A DNA stretch of 64,000 nucleotides from the NCBI GenBank assembly GCA_963576475.1, contig OY754967.1, positions 26,805,095 to 26,869,094 of the forward strand, read 5' to 3'. The notes beneath the pieces were generated by a model. The model worked only from the letters and a program-made list of their open reading frames with translations. It ran no database searches and was not told the DNA's origin. Shown here piece after piece: positions 17,001-28,248 of the stretch (its first letter is position 1; every line of letters begins with the position of its first letter). Both the position numbers and the translations under genes were made by a program. Source of the DNA: Molanna angustata. Lineage: Eukaryota > Arthropoda > Insecta > Trichoptera > Molannidae.

Positions 17001-19887
17001 TGATCAAATGTGAAATTTTCTTACTGTTTATTCAGTAAATGAAAACAATCATAAATGGAAATGTAAGCGACATTAATTTAGTGATTTTAATATAAGAAAT
17101 TTACACATTTGCCACAAATTTCTTAAAAAAATTAGGTTATTGCTATGTTACTTTTAATATTAAATGTATAGTTGAAAACTCACAAAGATAAACATAATAC
17201 AAAAAATTTCCACTTATTGGAAAACACTGTTGTAGAATATTCTGTACATATATAAAAAACATAATGAATGATGATATCCTTGATGAAAAAAAATGTTTGT
17301 GGTAATGAATTGTGATGAATGACTGATTGAAGCAGAATTTGATACCTTTGATACCAAATCCATTTATATGCTGTTCCAGCATACTACTGCTATCTCTATG
17401 TAAATATTTAGACTAAATCATGAATAGTATGTCTGTATCTTGGAGGAATAAAGGACTGTATATTAATATTTAGACTAAATCATGAATAGTATGTCTGTAT
17501 ATAAATTTTCAAATAATCACCCATTTTGGATATTTATGATATTGATTATCTCACATTTGTCACCAGACTGAAAGCACTATGAAAAAACTGACCGAATGGG
17601 AATCAAACCCTATTTCAGGAATCAAATAATGAATTTAAGATATAAAAGAAAATACCAACCTCCTTTTTATAAACTAAACCTGATTTATATAATTCAAGGA
17701 ATAATGCTTGTGTCCATTTGTAATAACTAGGGTCGGATGTATCTATTTCTCTGTCCCAATCAAACAAACAACCAAGATCAATCAATTTTTCTTTCATTAT
17801 TTGTATATTACTCTTGGTCCAAATACGTGGAGGTATTTGTCTTTCAATAGCTGCATTTTCAGCTGGCAATCCAAAAGCATCCCAACCCATAGGATGTATT
17901 ACTTGTTTTCCATTCATTCGTTGAAATCGCGCAATACTGTCAGAAATGGTGTACACTCTGACATGACCCATATGAAGTTGTCCAGATGGATATGGGAACA
18001 TTGAAAGAACATAAAATTTATCTGCAATTGTTTCATCGTGGGATGTACAACTTACAACTTGTCTCCAATGATTTTCTATTTCTATTTTGACCTGTGATGA
18101 AATTTCATCTGCCTGAAACATAACAAATAAATTTGACTTAATAATATCTGGTTGATTGAAAGAAATTGCTTAGTCCACCAGTGTACAATATACTTTTATA
18201 TTATGTACAAAAAGATTAATTAAGAAATATTAATATTGCCTGTTTAAGTTTATTTCAATAATTGTAAATTCTTGTGCAATTTTTAGCAAATATAAAGCAC
18301 AAAATATATATAGAGGGCGAAAATTATAATTCCTTCTTTTACAACATTGCCCCTGAGTCAAATTTTTCTTTTCGATTTTCGTTATCGTCAAGCACTATTT
18401 TTTTGTATGGATTTGATTAATAGACAAGCATGTATTGATGAGGCGATGAATAAGTTCACGTTAGGAAAATGTGACATTCGGTACTTTTATTTCATTTTAT
18501 CAATATTATTAGTTTGTACTTTGAAATTATTATTTTTTTCATTTAAAAAACATTTAATTTGGTAAAAAACATATAATAAGGGTGTCTAAACAATTTGTTG
18601 TAAAAAAAAATTCTACAACGCACAACGTCAAATCCCATACAAAAAAAAATAGCGTGTGGCGATAATCAACAGCGTTTTCATTTTGGCTCAGGGGCATCAA
18701 CCTCTTCAACTCATCCCATACTAAATTTAAACTATCCATTTTGGCTTTGTTCCTTCATCTTCATTCCTTCCCGTAACCCCGGTTTCCTTTCTATAATTCC
18801 TTCTTCTACAGCACAGAATACTTATACTGAAGTATAGAGCAATATCCTTTCAAACTAACTTTTTCAAGTAGGTAATACTAATCAAACATTTTTGGTTTGT
18901 CTATTGTATAAGTACATTTATATCTTTTGTACTGAATTGGCTCTATGTTGTTATAAATAAATAAAATAAAAAGAAGGTCGCAAGTCCTATAGGGACCTGA
19001 TTTACCAATTCAAACTTATTGGATTTTAGAATAATATATTCTAAAATCCAATAAGTTTGTTAAAAATATTATTACTTAAATGCTGACAGGGAGAAAATAA
19101 AATATTTACCTATAAATATATCATCATATTTGATTTAATTATGTAATTTTGTTTATCTGAAGCATTTATACTACTACACTTCAATGTTTTAAATTTATAT
19201 ATAAAAGATTGTAATTCTCTCTGATGGCCAATTCTATGGTGGCGGCGTAGTCTCAAATAATTCCACGGCGACAGGACCGGGACAGGACCGATTTCATAAA
19301 AAAACTATGTTTTATTCATAGAATAATAATAGTATAGAATACTCTTTAGCCTGCAATAAACGCGACTGCTTTAGCATTCAGTAATAATTTGGCCATCTGC
19401 GTGATACATTCTGCAAATAGGGATTTTTTTAACTGCTTGCATAATTATTTACGCATTCATAACGAGCAGTACTATACGAACAATGTCTACCAGCAGAGTC
19501 ATACATACATTGACACGAGCCGGCCAATAAAACGGCTTCAATTTTTCAGTGAGGTATTGTATGGGAATGAGTATTCTATAGTTTTATTATTATAGGCAAC
19601 CCACCCTTAGAAGTCACACAAATAAAACTACTCCCCATATTAAGAATTATGGGGTGGCGCTAATTTACGTCACATCACGAGTCTGAATTTACCTTAAATT
19701 TTTAGACATTCGCGACTTAAATTAACAAAACAATCGCAATATGGTTAAATATGGTATAAAAAATCTCGTTTAAATTGTAATTGCAACTAAGCATTACCCA
19801 TTTTCCAATTCCTTTAGTAGAGTAGTTGCTAAAGAATTTTGGTTTAAGAAATGAAACGGTTATAGTATTTCTAAATAAATGCAACAT
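8009..19887 (-). CDS. LARS2: Mitochondrial leucyl-tRNA synthetase
   Basis: Class I synthetase that charges mitochondrial tRNA-Leu in the matrix. Minus-strand coding exons are 19887-19798, 18112-17660, 14566-13168, 12608-12358, 9841-9608 and 8254-8009. Phases are consistent throughout and total 890 residues, against about 900 for animal LARS2. Exon 1 encodes 30 residues with Arg/Lys, hydroxylated and Phe residues but no acidic ones, ending YSTKGIGKW: a good matrix presequence. Exon 2 has the HIGH motif as [11 protein letters not shown] (about residue 77). Exon 3 covers the editing region, the [14 protein letters not shown] segment, the CxxC...CxxC zinc insert and the [12 protein letters not shown] loop (about 608). 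Exons 4-6 form the anticodon-binding and C-terminal parts. The exon 2 donor (GAG/gttggt) is weak. The exon 4 donor is tandemly duplicated. Introns 2 and 4 carry gypsy and mariner insertions. The assignment is firm; exon 1 is inferred from phase and composition. Confidence 0.93.
9268..9449. mobile_element. Foldback MITE in LARS2 intron 5
   Basis: The left arm from AGGGGGACAAGTCTGGTCAA and the right arm ending TTGACCAGACTTGCCCCC pair over about 85 bp, including ACCATCCATGTTTACCCAT and its complement. The centre is AT-rich. It has no coding capacity and no clear target duplication. Confidence 0.75.
9864..11120 (-). mobile_element. Mariner element, decayed, in LARS2 intron 4
   Basis: A 1257-bp element flanked by TA dinucleotides (9862-9863 and 11121-11122). 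Its inverted ends share AGGCATGCCTTTTA and, after a diverged stretch of six, GTCGTTT. The transposase is on the minus strand and broken. An N-terminal helix-turn-helix part (about 10850-10590, with [15 protein letters not shown]) is followed by the catalytic part (about 10463-10035). HHDNAS holds the second Asp. The last catalytic Asp of the D34D triad is Asn ([10 protein letters not shown]). Size and ends fit mariner; the copy is inactive. Confidence 0.92.
11688..11830. repeat. Tandem duplication, unit about 72 bp
   Basis: Two adjacent copies share AGGCTAATAATAT and then ATCTACTTGTGCATAGTATC with few differences. It is AT-rich intronic DNA of LARS2 without coding content. Confidence 0.8.
12033..12105 (+). 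repeat. SINE family 1, decayed fragment
   Basis: TCAGTCT followed by AAGTCTCCAaAGTATGGCAAC matches the body of SINE family 1 (complement of 50045-50100) in the plus orientation. The tRNA head is missing. Confidence 0.5.
12284..12412 (-). repeat. 68-bp tandem duplication across the LARS2 exon 4 donor
   Basis: The last part of exon 4 with its splice donor and some intron is present twice, offset by 68 bp. The outer copy has donor GTAAGT after 12358; the inner one has GTGAGT after 12290. Using the inner site would add 68 nt and bring an in-frame stop, so the outer donor is the productive one. Confidence 0.9.
14612..16915 (+). mobile_element. Decayed Ty3/gypsy LTR retrotransposon in LARS2 intron 2
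   Basis: Its edges share TGTGGTRACACATATTGTTA (14612 and 16573), read as the start of the 5' and 3' LTRs; the 5' LTR is internally deleted. Between them, in broken plus-strand frames, are pieces of pol. Reverse transcriptase ends with a degenerate YINN in place of the YxDD box, then the KCNFG...VKFLEYLVS and [15 protein letters not shown] segments. RNase H shows [13 protein letters not shown]. Integrase remains ([17 protein letters not shown]) begin near 15950. Gag and protease are not seen. It has many stops and is not functional. The 3' LTR end is uncertain because a hAT MITE follows directly. Confidence 0.85.
16924..17229. mobile_element. hAT-type MITE with 8-bp target duplication
   Basis: Inverted ends CAGTGGTTCCCAA (left) and CAGTGTTTTCCAA (right, complement) are hAT-like. 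The flanks GTGTAGAA (16916-16923) and TTGTAGAA (17230-17237) agree at 7 of 8 bases, the duplication length expected for hAT. No transposase is present. It lies in LARS2 intron 2 at the edge of the gypsy remnant. Confidence 0.75.
17395..17510. repeat. Tandem duplication, unit about 65 bp
   Basis: AATATTTAGACTAAATCATG and the following AATAGTATGTCTGTAT occur twice in a row. It lies in LARS2 intron 2, close to exon 2. Confidence 0.75.
17549..17620 (-). repeat. SINE family 1, decayed head fragment
   Basis: CTCACATTTGTCACCAGACTGAAAG followed by GAATGGGAATCAAACCC resembles the body and B-box region of SINE family 1 in the same orientation as the copy at 1582. It ends about 40 bp from the LARS2 exon 2 donor. 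Confidence 0.45.
18348..18696. mobile_element. Longer relative of the 2210 foldback MITE
   Basis: Both arms match the MITE at 2210-2390: the left starts TGCCCCTGAGTCAAA and the right ends GGCTCAGGGGCA. About 190 bp of unrelated interior lies between them, so this 349-bp form may be the less deleted version. The interior shows no recognisable protein. It lies in LARS2 intron 1. Confidence 0.75.
18970..19065. repeat. Perfect 22-bp hairpin beside a dispersed repeat piece
   Basis: Positions 19011-19032 and 19038-19059 are perfect inverted repeats around a 5-nt AATAT loop. The preceding AGGTCGCAAGTCCTATAGGG resembles the repeat pieces at 29250 and 39690. It is intronic to LARS2. Confidence 0.7.
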
Positions 19888-20717
19888 ACTTTTTCTATTA
19901 AAACATTAACAAATCAATATATAATATAATCAAGCGCTAAATAACTTTTTCGTTGATATACATTTTTTAGGTTATGTTCATTGATTTATTGTAGCGACGG
20001 GGAAAAATGAGTGATCCGTATTATTTGACCGGATCATTAAATTGAATCGGTGACTCACGGTTCACGTTACCACAACGATCCGCTCATAAACCAGACATCA
20101 CTCTCACACTTTCTATCTCAAATAAAATATATCGTTAGAATGCGATACACACACCGACTCATGGCAATCATCGATTCACAACTAATTCATTATGGTTCAT
20201 AAAATCTAATTCATTGCGGTTCTTAAATATGTTAAGCAATTTTGACCGCAACATACTTTGAAAAACAAATACGTAACGTCTATAATTGAATATACTATTT
20301 TGGAGGCGATCTTCGATTCACGACTAATTCATTATGGTTCATAAAATATTTAAGCAATATTGACCATTAAGTACATTGAAATGCAAACATTTTAACGCCT
20401 ACATTTGCATATCATATTTTGAATCGGTTTTGTTTTCTCCGTCATACTACGTACATGTTATATACGATAGATAAGGATAGCTATATTTGAATCATATTGA
20501 ATCGAAGAGCGAATTGATGATCCGCATAAATTTCATGAATCGATTTTAAAAGACAGGATCTTACAAAAATATCGAACTTTGCACCACTAATTTATTGTTA
20601 TTTTGACAACTGGAACAGTTATTAGTACTCTTTGTCGCGTTCGGAAAGTCACTCGACTATGTTAGCAGCGTTCGGAATTCATCGAGCGATTCGCGCGGCG
20701 ACTCACTTTGCCCGTTC
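19888..20717. repeat. LARS2 upstream region with a diverged direct repeat
   Basis: Two diverged copies (about 20165-20310 and 20315-20430) share GACTAATTCATTATGGTTCAT and the AAGCAAT..TGACC segment. GTTCGGAA recurs at 20640, 20670 and 20714. The LARS2 promoter should be near 19900-20000, but I see no clear TATA box. No gene is evident. Confidence 0.5.
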
Positions 20718-20729
20718 GGAATTACGGTT
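20718..20729. repeat. Left target-site duplication of the I-group LINE
   Basis: GGAATTACGGTT, repeated exactly at 26769-26780 on the other side of the LINE. It marks the 3' end of the element, which is on the minus strand. Confidence 0.85.
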
Positions 20730-21288
20730 CTTCTTCTTTTTACTTTTTTAAAAGGATTTCACCGTTGCCAGTGTTCTAGCCTGTCTTGGTTGATGCTTTG
20801 CTTGGGTTTCAATGTAGCCTGTCCTCAGGTACTATGGCGTTTAGCTGGTCAGAGTGCAAAGGACTCTGGAATTGTTCCTGGTATGTTGAACTCAAATAGT
20901 CAAAAGAGTATGGTCTGATGCTTACTTATACAAGTTGTATCCATTATAGGTGGGCTAATCTTTATTTGGCATAGGTCATTGCTACTTTTGGTTAGTATTA
21001 CCCTTGAACAAACATTATAATATTATTAGAATTAGGCACAGTTAAACAAACATTATGTTATAATACATACATCTACTACTATCCATATATACACTATATT
21101 ATACACTATAATACTATACATCCATTTATGTACTACATATCCATATATACACTATATTATACACTATAATACTATACATACATTTATATAGGGAAGGGGA
21201 AATTGAAGGATTTCTATACAGGGGAGAGGAAGTTGTATAATAGGAAGCAAAGGAAATGGGATGGTGGAAGACTTCAAGTAAGGCATGA

Positions 21289-24200
21289 TTATATTTTGAT
21301 ATTATTTAGTGAAATAAATTTAGACAGCATTTTATATATGGGTAAAGAAGCGATGGATAAAAGGTGAGTAATATTTATTGGTAGAGAGATTTTGTTGTTT
21401 AAACAATGGGTGAAAATAGGAGAGTGATCCAAGAGGGGACACCCCAAAAATATGTGGTCGACTGTTCCATCCTCTAATCCACACTCACACAAAGGAGAAT
21501 CTTTAACTTTTATCTTGTGGAGGAAGACAGGGGAACATGTATGACCAAGTCTCATTCTACATATTACTGAAATATCCCTCTTTTGGAATTTACCTATGGA
21601 GAACCATGGCTTGACTGGAAAGCTCTGTTGTATGTAGGAGTAGTACACTCCTGCTTTACTTTTTCCAAGGTTCCATTCTTTTTCCCAGCTTGTGTGCAGT
21701 CTCTTTAACAAGGAGGGAAATCTGTCCTCTATATGTATGTATTTGTGAGACATTTGTCCATTTTCTATTGCCTTTTTTGCGTGTTCATCCGCAGTCTCAT
21801 TACCCTTGATTCCACTGTGACCTGGAATTCAAGCAATGGCCACTTGTAATCCTTGCATCCCGAGGTTCAGGATTTCGTGTTTAATTTGAAGAATTATAAG
21901 ATTGTTCAGCAGCCTTGGTGGGTTTCCCGAGATTTTATTTACTGCACTAAGGGAATCTGTGAGGATAAGTGTTTTATTAATTCCATTTGTAGCTGCGAAT
22001 TTTATTGCTTCCAGTATGGCGAGGCATTCTGCAGTGAAAATGGATGTTTCCGGTGGAAGTTTATACATGGCGACTGAGTTGAAGTCAGAACAGTATATTG
22101 CCGCCCCGACGCATACATCATCTTCACTCTTAGATCCGTCTGTGTATATGGTTGTCCAATCCTGCCAAAGAGAGTCCAAACACTCCCCAAGAACAAAAGG
22201 AGCCTTTGGGTCGTTTTTGTGGATATTGAAATTATGTACTAATGGGTAGAAAGTATTTGATTCATGGTGACTTGAGAATAACGGGTAAACTGTATTTTTA
22301 TATGAAGGAACGTCGAAAGAATTCAGGTACTTGAAGCTATTTACTAACAGGGGGGATTTTTATTTCGCCAAATTTGTTTTGAATTAACATATTCTGAAAG
22401 AAGTTTGACTTTAGGGAGTAGTGGGTTATTTGATAGCCAGGAGGCCTTAAAAAGGAATCTATCTGCGAGGAATTGTCTTCTGAGGTGAAGGGGGGCCTCA
22501 GCACATTCTAATTGAAGGGCATTGATAGGAGTAGACCGCATGGCTCCTTTTATGAGGGCCTTTGATTGAACCCTCTCCAACATGATGGATAGATATTTTG
22601 GAATCGGGTCCATTAGGAAGGAAGCATAGTCAAGGTGAGAGCGGATTAGTGCCTTATAGAGGAGAGAGAGGGTATTTGGATGAGCACCCCACCACACCCT
22701 GGATACAGATCTTATGATATTGAGCGATTTTTGGCATTTGGATACAATATGTTCGATATTTGCTCTCCAGTTGAGTTTTCGGCTTAGCACAATGCCTAGG
22801 AACTTGACCTCTGGTACGCAAGGGATGTGAATATTATTATATGTGATGTTTATGGGGGAAATGTTCCTACTGTTTGAAAAGATCATAAACTGGCTTTTGT
22901 GCGGAGATATTTCTAGCCCGTGATTATCCAGCCATTTCTGTAATAATTGTAGTGCTGTGTTTAGCTCACGCTCTATCATTTGTATAGATTTTCCAGATAT
23001 GTATATTACAATGTCGTCTGCATATTGCAATATTCTTACATGTTTTAGGAGACTTTTTTCGATACTTGCAGTGTATATATTATATAGCAGTGGGCTGAGA
23101 ATCGATCCTTGCGGTAAACCCTTCCACACCTTTCTTATGGACTTTTCCCCATTTTCCGTAGATAAGAGCAAGGTGCGGTCGCATAGGAGATTTTTTATGT
23201 ACTGCCTAGTTTTTGGTGGAACACCGGTATCTAAAAGTTTTCCCATAAGGACATCGATAAGAACATTGTCATATGCAGCAGAGACATCTAGGAACACAGC
23301 AGCCATCATTTCCTTCCTTGATCTGGCAAGTTGGATGTCGGTGATGAAAACACTTAGATTGTCGATGGTACTCTTGCCCTTCCTGAAACCATACTGTGAT
23401 CTAGCCAGCAGGCCGTTGGTCTCAAAGAAGTGCTCCAATCTGTCTTTAATCATGTGCACGGTGCACGGTGCACGGTGCACGAAAGCGCAATAGGGCGGTA
23501 GGAAGATCCTATATTTGGGTCTTTGTGGGGTTTTAAAATGGGAATTATGCTTTGTGTTTTCCAGTCTGCCGGAATGATGCCAGTGTCATAAAACGAGTTG
23601 GACATTTTGAGGAAATAGGTTAAGGTTTCGGAATCTGCTTTGGTGAGGAACGAATACGGGATTCCATCTATTCCTGGAGCAGAGTCGTGAACTCGTGTTA
23701 TGACAGATCTTAATTCATGCAAGGTAAAGGGAGCGTCGAGAGAACATGTAACATCAGAGAAAAGGCGTTCATCAGGTAGAGAGTTAAGGGGAGGGACCGA
23801 TAGCGGAGCAAGTTTATTTAAGAATTCATATTGTCAGTTAGAAGATGTAGGTTTTGAAACTTGGGGATCAAAAACTGCTCTGTATTGCCTTATTTTTCTC
23901 CATATCTCAGATACGTTAGAATCAGGGGATAAAGAAGAACAGTATTTGATCCAACCCTGTTTCTTTTTATCCTTCAAAATCCTTTTGGTTTTGGCACGGG
24001 AAACCAGATAGCTATCAAAGTTAGTTACGGACATGTTTTTTTTAAAGTTCCTTCTTGCCAGTTTTCTGTCTCTAACAGCCTTGGTGCATTCAGCATCCCA
24101 CCATGGCGGCGGTGGTATTGTTGGGGAACGAGGTGTTTTGGTAGGGATGTTCTCATCAGCTGATTTAGTAATCAAGTTTACAAAGGAATTATAACATTCA

Positions 24201-25031
24201 ATGTTATTTGATGAGTTTGGAGTGGGAAGTTCAGGAATTGTCTTAATAATTGTTTTATGAAATGAATGCCAGTCTGCTCTAGCTACATTATATTTGTATG
24301 ATGATGTGTAGTTGGCTTCTCGCATTTGTCTTCCGAAATGTATAATTATTGGGAAGTGATCACTGTTACGGGGATCTTGATCAAGTGACCAAGTGGAAAG
24401 AGGAGCAAGACCGGGGGAGCATAAGGAAAGATCCACAGCACTCGGTCTATGCGATATAGGTAAACTTTGGGTGGGGGTGGGAGTCAATCTTGAAGTATGA
24501 AACGGGAGAGATTCGTGTTGGTGATCCGTCATTAAGGATACATAAGTCCAGATCATCAATCATGTTCATAAGTGTATTTCCAGCACTGTTAGTTTTATGT
24601 GAACCCCAGCTAATGTGATGTGTGTTGAGGTCACCCAAAATAAACAGGGAGGAGGAGTGGGAGGAGACAATGGATTAAAGAAGGAATATATCGGAGGGGG
24701 AGGGATGGGGAATATAAATGGAGAAAAAGGAAATCCCGTCGATCTTTGCTCCAACCAGATTAATCCGATCAGAGTTTAGACCAATAGGAATTGGGGAATA
24801 TGGGATATTATGTTTGATGAAAAGGGCGCAACCGCCCCTTCCATATTTTCTGTCATCGCGAAGACACGCAAACCCCGGGAGTCTAAAAGAGGCACCCGGG
24901 GCAAGCCACGTCTCCGAGATGGCTATGATAGAGGGTTGGATTTCGTGGGATAGGTGGAGGATGTCTGCTTTATTGGAAATAGCACTACGGCTATTCCACT
25001 GTAGAATCCTCGTTATCCGTTGAGGGGCCAT
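21289..25031 (-). pseudogene. LINE ORF2 polyprotein: endonuclease, RT, RNase H
   Basis: Starts at an ATG (25031) that overlaps the end of ORF1 by 41 nt. Endonuclease motifs are LQWNSRS, SETWL, MGDLNTHHISWGSH and NSDHFPIIIHF. RT motifs are GIDGIPYSF, FLDVSAAYDNV, GLPQGSILSPLLYN and the catalytic QYADDIV. RNase H has IYTDGSKS, FTAECLAILEA and LTDSLSAV, then GHSGIKGNETADEHA. The C-terminus has a CxC..H..C zinc motif (CECGLEDGTVDHIFLGCP). At least five frameshifts split it (near 24.6, 23.8, 23.5, 22.3 and 21.8 kb). One lies beside a heptamer repeat that replaces part of the RT. Confidence 0.93.
23454..23481. repeat. (GTGCACG)4 heptamer array inside the RT
   Basis: Four exact heptamers in a row in the LINE RT, between the PIALS and MIKDRLE segments, where related elements encode a short conserved helix. 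The ORF continues through it but with unrelated residues. Confidence 0.9.
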
Positions 25032-26525
25032 TGGACGAAAATAGTGATGAAAGTAGGGTTAATGAAGAGGCAACGTTGGACGGTAGGATAGAATTATGTT
25101 GAAGGGTTTTAATTATAAATTGTAGAATTGTTGTAATTAATTCAGAAGTGTTAGACTCAGCTTTATTACTAGACTGTAGGCCACATCCTTTAACTGGCTC
25201 AGGAAGTTGGCCGTTCGGAAACCATGAAAGATTTTGGTGGGCAGTTTTATCGAATCCAGGGGAAGACGCTGGTTTATGAGTTTTTCCTTTATTGGATTTT
25301 TGAAATTTGGGAGTATTGTTTGCCATATGTTGTGTCGTAGTGAGACAAGGGATGGCTTGAGATGTCGAGGGGCTGGAGGAAATAACGGTTGAGAACGATT
25401 TTTTAGAGTGAGGGACCTGTTTCGAGGCTTCAAAAAACGAAAGATTTTTTTCGGCCATAAGGTGTTTTATGTTCTTTTGACGCGCAAGTTCAGGGCACTT
25501 CAGACTCACAGCTGTATGCTTGCCTGCACAGTGAAGGCAAGTTAGATCATCCTCGGGAAGAGAGCATTCTTCACCAAGATGATCCTTACCGCATTTAAAA
25601 CAACGTGGTTGTGATCTGCACAGGGGCTTTGTGTGGCCGAATCTACAGCACTTCCAGCACTGTATAGTCGGAAATTCATATTTCTCCACTTGGATACTGG
25701 TGTAGGATAAGAATACCCGGTCTGGCATTCTTTGTCCATCAAAAGTGAGAACCACCGTTCTGGAGGGTTTCCAAACTGCTTGTCCTGTTGACAAATCTTT
25801 GTAGTTTAACCTACGACATTTTAGTATTTTTCCAAAGTTTGGGGGAACCTCCATCTCATTCATCAGGCACTCATTGGTGAAGTCCTCTCCCACGGGGATA
25901 CCCCTCACCAATCCCATACGGGAAACCTGATTCGTGGGAATGTAGGTCCTAAATTCTGGGAACGTTTTCATTAAGAAGTAATTTGCATTGGTAATGTTGC
26001 TAAATTCAACGCTGGCTCTATTTTTTCCTATCAATTTACAGCTTCCGGTAATTATTCCTTTTACTAGGTTTCTTTTAAGGCATTTTCCGAACTCAATGGC
26101 AGATAATTGGTTAGAATTTTCGGAAGAGACGTGTACAATGAATGGACTGCTGTCCGTTTCATTGTAAATATTTCTTATGTTTCTTTCATATAAGGGATTT
26201 GGAGAGGTGGCTGAAGTGTTGGGGGTGGAATTTACAGAGGGTTGTGTTTCATTGAGGGCGGGTTTTTTTTATGATCACTGGTCTTGGTTTCCTTTTCCAA
26301 GTCACCAAGGGAAGGTCTGCTATTTTTCCATTTTTGGGCGTATTTTTTATTTGGGACTGTCACAAAGAGTCCGGGAGACGGCGGCGTTATATCTGGGACA
26401 GTAATTAGGGAGCTGTCAGAGTCGTAAGAATCCGACCATGCTCGGTCGCTTCTCGTTCTGGTATATCGTGGTTTCGATGGAGAGAGATCTGGAGGATCAG
26501 GCGGGTCCGGAGGTTTAACCTCCAT
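24991..26525 (-). pseudogene. LINE ORF1 with zinc knuckles
   Basis: Starts MEVKPPDPPDPPDLSPS at 26525. A single frameshift falls in a run of eight A (about 26263-26270 on the plus strand as T); beyond it the frame resumes and runs to the stop at 24991. The C-terminal half has a CCHC-type cluster: CWKCCRFGHTKPLC, then CFKCGKDHLGEEC, then a CLHC..K..C variant. These are typical of I-group ORF1 proteins that coat the RNA. The frameshift is the only clear break seen. Confidence 0.88.
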
Positions 26526-26768
26526 TGTTAGTAAAGTAAAAGGAAAAAACTGTTATATATAATGTTAATTTAACTTACCCCAGGTTACAAAATAGACATC
26601 ACAATAACAACACAAAGTAAAAAATGAATTTGCCAGAAAGATTGACTTTTACACCAATAATATTAAAAATATTGAATATTCGGTAGGTAGGTTGAGTTTT
26701 TATATGCTTGTCGACGCAGGAACAAACACACGTCCGTTTCTGACCAACGCCAATCAAGGAAAAAAAAG

Positions 26769-26780
26769 GGAATTACGGTT
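26769..26780. repeat. Right target-site duplication of the I-group LINE
   Basis: GGAATTACGGTT, identical to 20718-20729. It marks the 5' end of the LINE. Confidence 0.85.
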
Positions 26781-27840
26781 GACTCACACCAATGTCGCCT
26801 AAAGCAGCCCATTTACGATCGTGCCATTCGGCGTCGTTCCATATGGACCGGCTCCATTTGGAGCATTATAAAATTTTCATCACACTCATGGGCGCGCCAT
26901 CGTGCTATCAAAATTAGTATACACAGGGACAATATAACACAGGGATTATCCCTAGCATATTGGAGAGCAAAATCGCTAATTGACAGCAAAGCGCAAGAGA
27001 GTGTCAATGGTTTGGATGTGTATGTGTACCTTTCCATTGTCTCTGTCTGAAATATGTATAGCATTTAATCTTTTTTTATATACCTTTATTATTGTTGTCA
27101 AACCTCTGTATGTAAAATGCCATGTTTATTATAAATAAAAAATAAAAATACGCAGGCGGTCGGAGCTTTCGTATTAATAAGTTCTATTTTTTTTTAATTT
27201 TCAAGTAAAAATGAGTTTTATACAACTGCTATTTAGCGGTTTGTTTATATATAAATAGAAAAAAACAAAGAGAAAATGTTGTATTTTCGCATTCACGAGA
27301 GTGTCATGAGAGTGTCAAACAGCTCGGCGCAATGTACGCTGGTTTTCACACTCACGAGCATGCCATGCCGACAGGATGCGCCGCGCCGCTTTCGCGGTAC
27401 TACAGAGTTTCGATCGTTTGGAATTCCATTTTGGTGTGTCAGGCCAATTGGGCAGCGCGGATTTGACATTCACGAGCGCATTTTGGAGTGATGGCAAGCC
27501 ATTTGGAAGGATAGCACGATTGTAAACGGGGGCCTGTAGTCGCTCTATGAAATAGTAGGGTGAATGTCGCTCCTGTCAAATTTAATTGGCTACGACTATT
27601 TACACTACTCAACCATAGACGAAAACCAAAAATAACCACAGAAAACGCATATAAATCAAGTTCTAAAAATATTTACCTTTGTATATAAATTGTTATAATT
27701 GTAGATCTCGATGAAAAAATGATTTATAAAATTAAGTAAATGTAATAAGATGCCAATATTATTTATTTTTTCTTCAAGTTGGTTTCCATGATGCATTTTT
27801 ATGACCATTGAAAATATGACAAAGGTAAATATCAATGTGA
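26781..27840. other. Intergenic stretch with GC-rich patches, no gene seen
   Basis: Segments at about 26860-26900 and 27345-27375 share a CACACTC..G.GC..GCCAT pattern and may be diverged repeats of each other. The patch at 27280-27500 is much richer in GC than its surroundings. I see no recognisable protein. Confidence 0.4.
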
Positions 27841-27849
27841 TATAGGTAA

Positions 27850-28022
27850 ATATCAAACCACAGGGGGCGCCCCCGACGGGAATATTTGGCCCAGGTGTGC
27901 GAGGACATGAACTGCGCCACATATGTTGAGCTGAAAAGGGCTGCACAGGATAGAGAGAAGTGGAAAGCGAGATGTAGACTTCTTCTGCAAACCAATCCAT
28001 AGGATTGAGACTTTTGATGATG
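27850..28022 (+). pseudogene. LINE C-terminal fragment (RTE-like)
   Basis: Plus-strand reading gives DMNCATYVELKRAAQDREKW, the conserved end of RTE-type LINE polyproteins found in many insect genomes, followed by stops and a GATGATGA tail. It ends at the THAP transposon relic. Confidence 0.6.
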
Positions 28023-28248
28023 ATAGGTATACTGGAGTGCTATTGTCCATACAACAAAACACATAATTTTGTGCCGATCTGGTGTGCGAATATAGCCGCT
28101 GCAAGTGGGAGTCGCGTCTCTTTCTAAGCGTCAATTCATATAGGGTTTGGCTGTCAGTTGGTGTGTTTTCCTGAGTTCGACGTGTTGTTTTAAGTCTGTT
28201 TTTGATATTATTTGTTTTTCTTTCTATAAATTAAAAGAAATAAAGACA

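Larger units (their letters stand above)
20730..26768 (-). mobile_element. Full-length I-group non-LTR retrotransposon (about 6.0 kb)
   Basis: Bounded by a perfect 12-bp target duplication. On the minus strand it reads: 243-bp 5' UTR, ORF1 (nucleic-acid-binding gag-like), ORF2 (endonuclease, reverse transcriptase, RNase H), then a 3' UTR of about 560 bp ending in an A-rich AAG-repeat tail. An RNase H after the RT points to the I/R1/LOA group. Both ORFs carry frameshifts, so this copy is dead although its ends are complete. The 3' UTR contains a two-unit repeat (about 21070-21195). A related family is represented by the truncated copy at 50441. Confidence 0.93.

Noticed and set aside
22957..23493. 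178-codon plus-strand frame
   Set aside because: Shadow of the LINE RT on the minus strand.
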